From Candidatus Nitrosopumilus sp. (GTDB taxonomy: Archaea > Thermoproteota > Nitrososphaeria > Nitrososphaerales > Nitrosopumilaceae), in assembly GCA_029941825.1 (NCBI GenBank), contig JAPYTM010000016.1:1-12140 (forward strand): a stretch of 12,140 bases of DNA, in the 5' to 3' direction. Below the pieces are notes generated by a model. It did not search any database. It saw nothing but the letters and a program-made list of their open reading frames with translations, and was not told where the DNA came from. Every line of letters begins with the position of its first letter. The first letter of the stretch is position 1. The position numbers and the translations under genes were made by a program. Shown here in pieces: positions 1 to 6,567 of this stretch.

Positions 1-214
1 AAAGGTGTTTTTTTTACTCAAAACCAACTAAAAACCACCTAAAACCAAATGGTTTTTTGGTACCAAAACAAGACCAATTTGTGCCTAATTTACTCATAAA
101 TTGTACTGGTGTATTCAAAACCAAAACTAAACCAAAAGTAAACTTGTGTTGTAATATCTAATTTAATCAAAAAGGTACTAAAACCAAAGTAAAACCAAAA
201 AACCAAATTTGGTG
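1..214. repeat. Non-coding cluster of ACCA/ACCAA motifs with two palindromes
   Basis: ACCAA starts at 23, 44, 62, 73, 120, 131, 183, 194 and 202, with an ACCAC variant at 34. Neighbouring copies are often 10-11 bp apart (23/34/44, 62/73, 120/131, 183/194), about one helical turn, and most are preceded by an A-tract, so the DNA may be bent. Two perfect palindromes are built from the same motif: TTTTGGTACCAAAA at 55-68 and ACCAAATTTGGT at 202-213. AAAACCA and TGGTTTT also face each other at 41-56. A run of eight T at 8-15 could be the terminator of a gene outside the window. No credible coding frame is present. Function is unknown; a regulator-binding region or degenerate tandem repeat is inferred. 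Confidence 0.6.
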
Positions 215-446
215 AAATATTGGATACATAAAAAGAAGTAAATAGATTATTCTTGTAATTAAATTAAAACATAGAAGTAAAATGGATGAAAATTAATAAT
301 ATTGTTTTATGTTTTGAATCATCTCCAATAGTCCAACAAATGTCTATAAAATTTCAAAAATTAAAACTGTTAAAGAGGAATAAAACAGTGATTTCTGTAA
401 ATCAAAAATATATTATATTTTAAGATGTTAAAAGGAATAAAATAAA
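215..446. other. AT-rich intergenic region without a recognisable gene
   Basis: This stretch between the ACCA-motif cluster and the TOPRIM gene is very AT-rich and has frequent stops in all frames. Apart from the TATA-like box near 408-418 I see no RNA gene, structured element or longer repeat. The short ACAG/CTGT inverted pair at 385-398 is too small to interpret. Confidence 0.6.
408..418 (+). promoter_or_regulatory. TATA-like box of the TOPRIM gene
   Basis: ATATATTATAT is centred about 34 nt before the ATG at 447. An archaeal transcript would then start around 438 and have a leader of roughly 10 nt. A weak GGA at 434-436 is the only ribosome-binding hint. Confidence 0.45.
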
Positions 447-821
447 ATGGAAATAACTCAACAAGAGATCACAGAATTGAAGGAGTTTATTTTTCAGTTA
501 AACTCCATTAATCAAACAGTGATAGTTGAAGGAAAAAGAGATAGTCAGGCATTAAGAAAAATAGGGTATTCAGGCAAGATTCTAGAATTTCATAAATTTG
601 GAGGAATGATAAAATTTTTAGATGCTGTGGCAAAATATGATAATATTATTTTACTTTTTGATAGAGATAGACAGGGACAAAAACTTACTGAGAAAACAAT
701 TCAATTACTACAAAGAAGGACCAGAGTAGATGTCACTTTTAAGAAAAAACTACGAAAAATTACTAGAGGAAAAATTATGTTTATTGAACAGTTGGTTTGT
801 TATGAATCGTATTTTGAGTGA
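447..821 (+). CDS. Small TOPRIM-domain protein
   Basis: This is a compact single-domain TOPRIM protein of 124 residues. The two TOPRIM acidic motifs are visible: a hydrophobic strand ending in VIVEGKRD (Glu28), and LLFDRDRQG (Asp72 and Asp74, the DxD pair). In primases, topoisomerases and OLD nucleases these residues bind Mg2+ for phosphotransfer or cleavage. The protein contains nothing else, resembling the small archaeal stand-alone TOPRIM proteins of the UPF0292 type, whose biochemical role is not settled. The C-terminal 25 residues are rich in Lys/Arg, which could help bind nucleic acid (inference). ATG at 447 is the first start after the TATA-like box. The stop lies 3 nt from the stop of the convergent glutamate dehydrogenase gene. 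The TOPRIM assignment is firm; substrate and pathway are unknown. Confidence 0.85.
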   Translation: MEITQQEITELKEFIFQLNSINQTVIVEGKRDSQALRKIGYSGKILEFHKFGGMIKFLDAVAKYDNIILLFDRDRQGQKLTEKTIQLLQRRTRVDVTFKKKLRKITRGKIMFIEQLVCYESYFE

Positions 822-824
822 AGA

Positions 825-2099
825 TTAAGGCCAAATACCTTTTTGATTAAAGGCCTCAAGTACTCGCTCAACAGCTAGTACCATAGTTGCTTTTCTCATA
901 TCGATTTTGTGTTTTTTAGATACTGCATATGCATCCTTGAATCCTTTAGTAATATTTTTCTCCATCTTGTTTGCAACCTCATCAAAAGTCCAATAGTAAC
1001 CCATGTTGTTTTGTACCCACTCTAAATAAGAGATGCATACACCACCAGAATTTGCCAAAATATCAGGAATTACCATAATGTTCTTTTTGAAGATGATAGG
1101 ATCAGCTTCTGGTAATGTTGGACCGTTTGCGGCTTCTGCAATAATTTTGCATTGCAGTTTTGCTGCAATTTTTGCATCAATTTGATTTTCTAATGCACCA
1201 GGAACTAAAATGTCACATTTAGTAGTAAGTAATTCTTCAGTAGAGATTTTTTTGCTTCCAGGAAAATTAATAACTGAACCAGTTTTTTGTTTATGTTTTA
1301 AAATTTCACTAACCTTTGCACTTTTAGGAATTGAGATTGAACCTTTAGAATCACTAACGCCAATTACTTTGGCACCCATTTTCTCCAAGTATTCTCCTGT
1401 AAATGTTGATGCATTACCAAATCCTTGTAAAACAACTTTGGCACCTTTGAGATTTAATTTTAGAATTTTTGCAGCTTCTCTTACAGTATATGCTGCTCCT
1501 AATCCAGTTGCAACATCCCTTGCAAGTGAGCCACCCATAGAGATGGGTTTTCCAGTAATTACACCTGGAGAATATTTGTTTCCGTTTAGTTTGCTAAATG
1601 TATCCATAATTTGTGTCATTTCTCGCCCTGTTGTATAAACATCAGGAGCTGGAATATCTTTTTGAGGTCCAATAATTTCAGAAATTTTATATGCAAATCC
1701 TCGAGTTAATCTTTCTAATTCACCATCACTGATTTTTTCGGTTTTAGGATTTACATAGATTCCTCCTTTACCGCCACCTAATGGGATATCGACAATTGCA
1801 CATTTCCATGTCATCCAAGATGATAGTGCCATAACTTCACGTTCCATGTATTCAACGCCACCCTCAGGATTAAAGTAACGAATACCTCCTTTGTATGGAC
1901 CTCTGTCATTGTTATGTTGACTTCTGAAACCTGTGAAAATCCTAATTTTACCATTATCCATCTTGACGGGAATTTTTACTCTCATCATTTTATTGGGCAT
2001 TGACAAATACAGACGTAGTTCTTTGTCTTTGATTCCAAGTATATCACATGCATCATTAACTTGTTTTGTTGCATTAGCAAATGGATCATGCTTTACCAA
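825..2099 (-). CDS. gdhA: Glutamate dehydrogenase, hexameric class, NAD(P)-dependent
   Basis: The enzyme interconverts 2-oxoglutarate plus ammonium and glutamate in the cytoplasm, linking nitrogen assimilation to carbon metabolism. The 424 residues match the usual length of the small hexameric family. The N-terminal substrate domain shows GPYKGGIRY (Lys70), MTWKCA (Lys99), the catalytic-lysine motif GGGKGG (Lys111) and PAPDV (catalytic Asp153). The Rossmann domain begins near residue 220 with QGFGNAS (226-231) and an acidic residue at the end of the second strand (SDSKG, Asp250). The third glycine of the usual GxGxxG is Ser231. Cofactor preference (NAD or NADP) cannot be fixed from sequence alone. 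ATG at 2099 is supported by a TATA box centred 30 nt upstream. It is monocistronic and converges on the TOPRIM gene. In an ammonia oxidiser it probably supplies glutamate (inference). Confidence 0.96.
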   Translation of the reverse strand: MVKHDPFANATKQVNDACDILGIKDKELRLYLSMPNKMMRVKIPVKMDNGKIRIFTGFRSQHNNDRGPYKGGIRYFNPEGGVEYMEREVMALSSWMTWKCAIVDIPLGGGKGGIYVNPKTEKISDGELERLTRGFAYKISEIIGPQKDIPAPDVYTTGREMTQIMDTFSKLNGNKYSPGVITGKPISMGGSLARDVATGLGAAYTVREAAKILKLNLKGAKVVLQGFGNASTFTGEYLEKMGAKVIGVSDSKGSISIPKSAKVSEILKHKQKTGSVINFPGSKKISTEELLTTKCDILVPGALENQIDAKIAAKLQCKIIAEAANGPTLPEADPIIFKKNIMVIPDILANSGGVCISYLEWVQNNMGYYWTFDEVANKMEKNITKGFKDAYAVSKKHKIDMRKATMVLAVERVLEAFNQKGIWP

Positions 2100-2125
2100 G
2101 ATAATTTGAAATAAATTGTATGATG

Positions 2126-2133
2126 TTATATAA
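2126..2133 (-). promoter_or_regulatory. TATA box of glutamate dehydrogenase gene
   Basis: The palindromic TTATATAA is centred 30 nt upstream of the gdhA ATG on the minus strand. This places the transcription start within a few bases of the start codon, so the mRNA should be leaderless or nearly so. Confidence 0.6.
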
Positions 2134-2267
2134 GTTTGGTTAGAAATTATTGATCGGGTTTTTAGAATCAGATATTTTTTTATGATTTTGTTTCATATCA
2201 GATGAATTTTACATCTTACCAAAAAGATGAAAAATAATTTCTAAAATTAAACTAATGAAAAAATACC

Positions 2268-2275
2268 CTTAAATT
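2268..2275 (+). promoter_or_regulatory. TATA-like box of psmA
   Basis: CTTAAATT is centred about 28 nt before the psmA start at 2300, the spacing expected for a leaderless archaeal transcript. The match to a strong TATA box is only moderate. Confidence 0.4.
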
Positions 2276-2299
2276 GACTGAGAAACGACTCGTGATATT

Positions 2300-3025
2300 A
2301 TGATGTCATCACGCGGTTATGATATGACTCCTACCATGTATTCACCAGATGGTAGAATTTACCAAGTAGAATATGCTATTGAAACTGTAAAAAGAGGAAC
2401 TTTAGCAATTGGTATTAGCAATAAAGATGGAATAATCGTTGCAGTAGAAGAAAAACCACGAACATTACAAACAGCGAATATTACACAAAAAATATTTCAA
2501 GTTGATAGCCATATAGGAATAGCAGCAGCAGGATACATTCCAGATGCACGTGTTCAAGTAGATGGAGCAAGATTCTTTTCGCAAGGAACTAAAATGACGT
2601 ATGATGAACCTGTTGAAGTTGCAACAGTTGCCAAACATTTAGCAGATCAAGCACATCAATTTACACAATATGGCGGAGTACGTCCAAATGGAGTTTCTAT
2701 GATTATTGCAGGAGTTGATCAAAATGGTCAATCAATCTATGTAACAGATCCTAGTGGAACATACATACAATTTGCAGCAGTTGCAATTGGGGCAGGTGCT
2801 GATGAAGTAAATGAGTTCTTTGAAAAATATTACAATGCAGATATGGGTTTAGAAGAAGCAGCATCATTAGCTGTTGCAGCAATTAATCTAAAATCAGAAG
2901 AAAAAGATGCAATCAAACATATCAAAATGGCAAAGATTACAAAGGAAACAAAACTTTTTGAGAAAGTTTCAGAATCTGATTTAAAAAATTATTCTCAAAA
3001 CGCAACAAAGTTTTCTACAAAATAG
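2300..3025 (+). CDS. psmA: 20S proteasome alpha subunit
   Basis: The protein forms the outer heptameric rings of the archaeal 20S proteasome. These rings gate access to the beta-subunit protease chamber and dock ATPases such as PAN or Cdc48. The alpha-type signature is clear at residues 6-26: GYD, then SPDGR, then QVEYA. RGTLAIGI, the HIGIAAAG strand, RPNGVSM and the YVTDPSGTY strand follow in the standard order. The catalytic N-terminal threonine of beta subunits is absent, as expected. Lys64 (ITQKIF) lies where the ATPase-docking lysine of the Thermoplasma alpha subunit sits (inference from alignment by eye). The 241 residues are typical. Two ATG codons are adjacent (2300 and 2303), and either could start. 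The beta-subunit gene is not in this window. The next gene starts 50 nt downstream and appears to have its own promoter. Confidence 0.97.
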   Translation: MMSSRGYDMTPTMYSPDGRIYQVEYAIETVKRGTLAIGISNKDGIIVAVEEKPRTLQTANITQKIFQVDSHIGIAAAGYIPDARVQVDGARFFSQGTKMTYDEPVEVATVAKHLADQAHQFTQYGGVRPNGVSMIIAGVDQNGQSIYVTDPSGTYIQFAAVAIGAGADEVNEFFEKYYNADMGLEEAASLAVAAINLKSEEKDAIKHIKMAKITKETKLFEKVSESDLKNYSQNATKFSTK

Positions 3026-3028
3026 TAG

Positions 3029-3034
3029 TTTTTT
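3029..3034 (+). terminator. T-tract after psmA
   Basis: A run of six T begins 3 nt after the psmA stop codon and precedes the next gene's TATA-like box. Archaeal RNA polymerase commonly terminates at such U-rich tracts. No hairpin is seen. Confidence 0.35.
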
Positions 3035-3040
3035 GATTTG

Positions 3041-3050
3041 AAATATATTC
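3041..3050 (+). promoter_or_regulatory. TATA-like box of methyltransferase-transporter unit
   Basis: The AAATATATTC stretch is centred about 31 nt before the ATG at 3076. This suggests the methyltransferase and transporter pair is transcribed separately from psmA. Confidence 0.45.
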
Positions 3051-3075
3051 AAACAAGTATTCAGGAATAATAGAA

Positions 3076-3765
3076 ATGGGTTTAGGAAGTTATTGGGGTG
3101 AAGTAATGGATGTACTTCGAGAGATCATCCCAATTTATGACAAAGTAAATTCCATCATTTCATTAGGTAAAGACGTTGAGCACAGAAATCGTGGAATTTC
3201 ACAAAGAGTGTTTCCCGGAGATAAAATTTTAGATGCGGGTTCTGGGTTTGGCAACATGTCAAAAACAGCAATGAAACTAACTGATGGAAAAATCTCAATC
3301 ACACTGTATGATCCTCTTGTCCCTATGCTCAAAAATACAAGTACATATTTTGAAAAATCACCAGATATGGCAAATGGAGTTTTTGAACATATTCCATTTA
3401 GAGGAGAAGAGTTTGATGCAGTATTGTGCGGGTATTCATTAAGAGATGCAATCAATTTAAGAATTGCAATTTCTGAAATTCATAGAGTTTTGAAAAAAGA
3501 TGGAAGGTTTGTTATTGTAGATTTAGGAAAACCAGATGAGTTATTTTTTAGAATAGGTGTTTCATTTTATCTAAGATGTATACTACCCATTCTTGCACTT
3601 ATTGCAGGAGGTAGGTTAGGATTAAAGTTTGGGAAATTATATGGAACATACAAAAGATGGCCTCAAAACAAAAAGCTTGAAGGTTTATTGTTAGAAAAAT
3701 TTTCCAAAGTTGAATTTGAGAAAGACCTTATGGGTGGCGCAATAATGGTTGCAGCATACAAATGA
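3076..3765 (+). CDS. SAM-dependent methyltransferase, UbiE/MenG-like
   Basis: This is a class I S-adenosylmethionine methyltransferase of 229 residues that resembles the quinone C-methyltransferase family. Near the N-terminus YDKVNSIISLG (21-31) matches the UbiE/MenG signature. SAM-binding motif I is LDAGSGFGN (52-60), and the acidic residue that usually binds the ribose is Asp79. LCGYSLRD (117-124) and EIHRVLKKDGRFVIVDLGKP (134-153) correspond to the UbiE post-motif regions. A hydrophobic stretch at 160-179 could sit against the membrane, which suits a lipid-quinone substrate. These archaea use menaquinones, so demethylmenaquinone methylation is plausible but inferred; another small lipid substrate is possible. 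Met11 (3106) is an alternative start, but the promoter spacing favours 3076. The stop overlaps the start of the MFS gene by four bases (ATGA), so translation is probably coupled. Confidence 0.85.
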   Translation: MGLGSYWGEVMDVLREIIPIYDKVNSIISLGKDVEHRNRGISQRVFPGDKILDAGSGFGNMSKTAMKLTDGKISITLYDPLVPMLKNTSTYFEKSPDMANGVFEHIPFRGEEFDAVLCGYSLRDAINLRIAISEIHRVLKKDGRFVIVDLGKPDELFFRIGVSFYLRCILPILALIAGGRLGLKFGKLYGTYKRWPQNKKLEGLLLEKFSKVEFEKDLMGGAIMVAAYK

Positions 3766-4916
3766 ATAGAGTTTTAGTTCTAATAAACATCACAGGTCTA
3801 ATTATAGGAATTTCATATGGATTACATGGTCCAATTTTACCAATATTTGCAAAAAATGTAATTGGTGCCACATATTCTGAACTTGGATTAATTGGACTAG
3901 CTAATTTTGTCCCCTACATGTTCATCCCACTTTTTGTAGGAGTTTTACTTGATAGAATTAACAATGGATATATTCTTGCAGTAGGAGTTGCTGTTAATTC
4001 TGCATCAATCTATCTTTTATCAATTGCACAATCAATTCCAGAAATTATGGGGTTTAGAATTATGACAGGTGTTGCTCATGCATTTTTTTGGCCACCATGT
4101 GAATCCATCATATCTAATGAAAGTACAGAACATAACAGAGTTAAAAACATCTCATGGTTTACAATGTTCTTTGTCATGGGATTCATGATTGGCCCATTAC
4201 TCGGATCAGTATTCCTAGAAGGATTAGATATCACATACAGAATACTATTCCAGATTGCATCATTTATTTTGGCTGCTGCAATAATTTCTTCACTTTTAGC
4301 CTCAAAAAAGACTATCAAAAAGCATCGTGAACGATTTTCTTTTTCATCAATTAAAGAAATGAAAAAATTTCCCGAAGTGATAACTTTGTTGATTTTTTGT
4401 ACATCGTCATTTGGAATAATACTCACAATCTTTCCAGCATTTCTAAATGATAAAGGAATGGCAGATACTGATATTTTATTACTATATTTTGTTTTTGGAA
4501 TATCACGTGTTGTTTCACTTGCACTAGTAGGAAAGTTTGCAAGAAGAACTAGTCAAACATTGATTGCTGCAACTATTGCAATATCAATTGGGTTATCCAT
4601 ATCAGTTGTTGCAGATTCAATCATTGTTTTTGGAATAGCGTTAATACTGATGGGGTTTGGATTTAGCATATTTTTCCCATTAACTTTAGAGATAATTTTA
4701 AGCAAAACACGCAAAGGTGTTTCAGGAAAAATAATTGGAGCATATGAAACAATTTTTGGAGTGGGTTGGATGATAGGACCAACAATTGGAGGTCCAGTAA
4801 CGCAGTCATTGGGTAATGAAGCACCATATCTAATATTTGGTATAATTGGAATAGGAATTACACTACTTGCCATAGTATCTAGAAAAAAGTTAGAACCACA
4901 AAGAATTCAAAATTAA
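3762..4916 (+). CDS. Major facilitator superfamily transporter
   Basis: This 384-residue polytopic membrane protein has about 12 predicted hydrophobic segments. They fall into two halves separated by a basic cytoplasmic loop (about 180-205, Lys/Arg-rich). The MFS motif A region between helices 2 and 3 is GVLLDRINNG (60-69). A motif B-like segment with its conserved Arg lies at 99-117, and a motif C-like GPLLG sequence at 144-148. The second half has a matching GPTIGG (339-344). Motif C-like segments are common in drug/H+ antiporters, so export is more likely than uptake, but the substrate is unknown. The start overlaps the methyltransferase stop (ATGA at 3762), indicating one transcript and possibly a related job. 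The last four bases overlap the end of the convergent P-II-like gene. Confidence 0.9.
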   Translation: MNRVLVLINITGLIIGISYGLHGPILPIFAKNVIGATYSELGLIGLANFVPYMFIPLFVGVLLDRINNGYILAVGVAVNSASIYLLSIAQSIPEIMGFRIMTGVAHAFFWPPCESIISNESTEHNRVKNISWFTMFFVMGFMIGPLLGSVFLEGLDITYRILFQIASFILAAAIISSLLASKKTIKKHRERFSFSSIKEMKKFPEVITLLIFCTSSFGIILTIFPAFLNDKGMADTDILLLYFVFGISRVVSLALVGKFARRTSQTLIAATIAISIGLSISVVADSIIVFGIALILMGFGFSIFFPLTLEIILSKTRKGVSGKIIGAYETIFGVGWMIGPTIGGPVTQSLGNEAPYLIFGIIGIGITLLAIVSRKKLEPQRIQN

Positions 4917-5227
4917 ATAGATGTGGTCCCACGTTTTTTGGTACATATATCAAGTGCGTCATCAACAGTTGTGACAAAGACCTTACCATCACCTTTAGTT
5001 CCAGTACAAGCAACACTTGCAATAGAATCTAAAACAACATCTAACTTAGGATCATCTATAACACAAATGATCATATCACTGCTAAAATATTGTCCAATTA
5101 ATGGAGGATCTTGTGAACCTTGACCTTGAACATTGTGAATAGTGATACCACCAACACCATTTCTTTTGATTGCAGCAACAACTGCATCTCTTAATCCAGG
5201 TCGAATAATCGCTTCAATTTTTTTCAT
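4913..5227 (-). CDS. Divergent P-II family protein with shortened T-loop
   Basis: The 104-residue protein has the P-II fold signatures: an N-terminal MKKIEAIIRP strand, GGITIHNVQGQG (26-37) leading into the T-loop, and the ATP-binding B-loop TGTKGDGKVFV (75-85). P-II trimers sense ATP/ADP and 2-oxoglutarate and control nitrogen enzymes or transporters. Compared from memory with E. coli GlnB, the T-loop is about nine residues shorter. The uridylylated Tyr51 region and the 2-oxoglutarate-binding Lys58 have no clear counterpart. Gln39 and Lys82 (equivalent to Lys90) remain, but the C-terminal nucleotide-binding arginines 101 and 103 align with Asp93 and Cys95. It may therefore bind a different ligand or signal differently (inference). 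No ammonium transporter gene is adjacent. It is divergent from tatA, with 131 bp between them. Family membership is confident; ligand and target are unknown. Confidence 0.88.
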   Translation of the reverse strand: MKKIEAIIRPGLRDAVVAAIKRNGVGGITIHNVQGQGSQDPPLIGQYFSSDMIICVIDDPKLDVVLDSIASVACTGTKGDGKVFVTTVDDALDICTKKRGTTSI

Positions 5228-5247
5228 GAGTTAAAATAGATTTGAAT

Positions 5248-5256
5248 TTATTAATA
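5248..5256 (-). promoter_or_regulatory. TATA-like box of P-II-like gene
   Basis: On the minus strand TATTAATAA lies about 25 nt before the ATG at 5227, which predicts a leaderless transcript. It shares the 131-bp divergent intergenic region with the tatA promoter. Confidence 0.45.
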
Positions 5257-5329
5257 ATCACATAGTGTATTTTCATTATTGATATTCAAAGATGGGAATA
5301 ATACTTAGGCGTAAATCTAGAACATTACG

Positions 5330-5337
5330 TTTAATTT
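5330..5337 (+). promoter_or_regulatory. TATA-like box of tatA
   Basis: TTTAATTT is centred about 26 nt before the tatA ATG at 5359. The same octamer precedes the tRNA-Met gene at 11724-11731 at nearly the same distance, which supports it as a real promoter element. Confidence 0.5.
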
Positions 5338-5358
5338 CAAATTATAGTAGAATAGTAC

Positions 5359-5703
5359 ATGATTGATTTTTCATTAAACATAGCTGGAAGTGAATGGATG
5401 ATCATTGTTTTTGTAGCAATAGTTTTGATTTTAGGAACAGGAAAACTTCCAAGTGTTGCAAAAAAACTTGGAAAAGCAGTTAATGAATACAATAAAGCAA
5501 AAAATGAAATCCAAGAGCAAATGAAAATAGGAGAAGAACAATCACCAAAAATTACAGGGCCAGTGGGGACAGAACGAGAAAAACTAGAAACCATGGCCAA
5601 ATCAATGGGAGTGAACGTAAAAAAATCAGATGACGAGTTGAAAAAAATGATTTCAGAGAAGATGGGTCAAAAAAAGAAAGAAGAAACAGAAAATAGTGAA
5701 TAA
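5359..5703 (+). CDS. tatA: Twin-arginine translocase subunit TatA/TatE-type
   Basis: The protein is the pore-forming type of subunit of the Tat pathway, which exports folded, often cofactor-bound proteins across the cytoplasmic membrane. The layout is typical: a short N-terminus, a polar Glu12 at the start of one membrane helix (about 12-26), the GTGKLP hinge (26-31) and an amphipathic helix ending in KKLGKAVNEYNKAK (35-48). TatA and TatB are hard to separate by sequence; the short helix and hinge favour TatA. The charged C-terminal half (about 60-114) is longer than the minimal protein needs. It contains a helical segment (LETMAKSMGVNV, then DDELKKMISEKM) that recalls small helix-extended-helix modules, though this is only a visual resemblance. 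No tatC is in the window. The stop is one base from the stop of the convergent DNA methyltransferase gene. Confidence 0.92.
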   Translation: MIDFSLNIAGSEWMIIVFVAIVLILGTGKLPSVAKKLGKAVNEYNKAKNEIQEQMKIGEEQSPKITGPVGTEREKLETMAKSMGVNVKKSDDELKKMISEKMGQKKKEETENSE

Positions 5704-5704
5704 T

Positions 5705-6481
5705 TTATTTTGATTTCTTGATTCTGTATGTGTTTGTGTCAAGTCGTTTTTTAGCAAATTTGTAATAATCAGGAACAATTTCAAATCCAAGAAATTGTCT
5801 GTTAAGGGATTTACTTACTACAGCTACTTGTCCTGAACCAAGAAATGGATCAAATACAATATCTTTTTTTTCACTAGAATATTCTAATAATTTTTTAATT
5901 AATTCAGAAGGAAGTTTTGTGGGTGTTTTTTCATCCCCAGTCCAGTATTCTCTTTTGATATCCCATACATCTTCCTTATCTCTATAATGAAGACTACGTC
6001 CATCTTTTGTTTTATCATCTTTTTTGAATCTGAGAAATGGAAAGAATTTTCGTTTCTTATCATCTTTACAAACATAAAGACAGTGATAATGTGAAGTCAC
6101 AAATTTCTTTTTTGTTACTACCCCAAACTGATATTTCCAAATGATATGATTTATCGTAACAAATCCAACATCATCTAGTGCGCGCAAAATATCTTTAAGA
6201 TTATTCCATCCTGAAAAAACATACATGCTACCAGAGTCTTTTAGAATTCTAAAAATTTCACTCATCCATGCAAATGTAAAATCATAGTAATCCTCAGGTT
6301 TAATTTCATTATATCCTGAAAGAACTCTAGATGAAATTCTATTATAATTTGATTTTTTTGCTTTAAAGTTAATTGCAAAAGGTGGATCAGTAATTACAAG
6401 ATCAATTTTATTTTTAGGAATTAAATTCATTCCATCAATACAATTTTGATTGTAAATTTTGTTAATTTCTATTTTCTTCAT
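5705..6481 (-). CDS. DNA methyltransferase, beta class (N6-adenine or N4-cytosine)
   Basis: The protein transfers a methyl group from SAM to an exocyclic amino group in DNA. Motif IV (DLVITDPPF) comes near the N-terminus and the SAM-binding motif I (FDPFLGSG) near the C-terminus. This order, with a KLPSELI motif X just before motif I, defines the beta class of type II-like enzymes. The central part, with VWDIKREYW, probably holds the target-recognition region. The frame is open to an ATG at 6550, but I chose the ATG at 6481 (258 residues, beginning MKKIEINKIY). It has a TATA-like box 29 nt upstream, it starts where family homology starts, and the longer start would leave only 17 nt to the divergent helicase. 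No restriction endonuclease is next to it, so it looks like an orphan methylase. The recognition sequence cannot be read from the protein. Confidence 0.9.
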   Translation of the reverse strand: MKKIEINKIYNQNCIDGMNLIPKNKIDLVITDPPFAINFKAKKSNYNRISSRVLSGYNEIKPEDYYDFTFAWMSEIFRILKDSGSMYVFSGWNNLKDILRALDDVGFVTINHIIWKYQFGVVTKKKFVTSHYHCLYVCKDDKKRKFFPFLRFKKDDKTKDGRSLHYRDKEDVWDIKREYWTGDEKTPTKLPSELIKKLLEYSSEKKDIVFDPFLGSGQVAVVSKSLNRQFLGFEIVPDYYKFAKKRLDTNTYRIKKSK

Positions 6482-6505
6482 TTTTGAATTCAAGACTAAG
6501 TCTAG

Positions 6506-6515
6506 CTTAATAATG
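6506..6515 (-). promoter_or_regulatory. TATA-like box of DNA methyltransferase gene
   Basis: On the minus strand CATTATTAAG is centred about 29 nt before the ATG at 6481. It supports that start over the upstream ATG at 6550, for which no TATA-like sequence is visible. Confidence 0.4.
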
Positions 6516-6532
6516 TCATTGATATAGATTAA

Positions 6533-6540
6533 CAATAAAT
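6533..6540 (+). promoter_or_regulatory. TATA-like box of DUF1998 helicase gene
   Basis: CAATAAAT is centred about 31 nt before the TTG start at 6568. It lies in the 86-bp region shared with the divergent methyltransferase promoter, so the two genes could influence each other's expression. Confidence 0.35.
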
Positions 6541-6567
6541 CACTAATCATTTCTCATCAAATAGATC

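Noticed and set aside
14..97. 27-codon minus-strand frame starting ATG at 97
   Set aside because: It is made largely of the ACCA repeat read in reverse (Gly-Phe-rich), with no promoter and no recognisable motif.
1..214. CRISPR array
   Set aside because: The repeated unit is only 5-11 bp, spacings vary and no uniform spacers exist. No cas genes are in the window.
1210..1638. 142-residue open frame on the plus strand
   Set aside because: It lies wholly antisense to gdhA, which has full family motifs. The product is low in charged residues and resembles no family I recognise.
4076..4873. Minus-strand frames of 116 and 106 residues inside the MFS gene
   Set aside because: Both are antisense shadows of a clear membrane transporter, rich in Ile/Pro/Asn with no motifs.
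6482..6550. N-terminal extension of the DNA methyltransferase to the ATG at 6550
   Set aside because: The extra 23 residues are hydrophobic with no family match. No TATA-like box precedes 6550, and the divergent helicase promoter would be buried in it.
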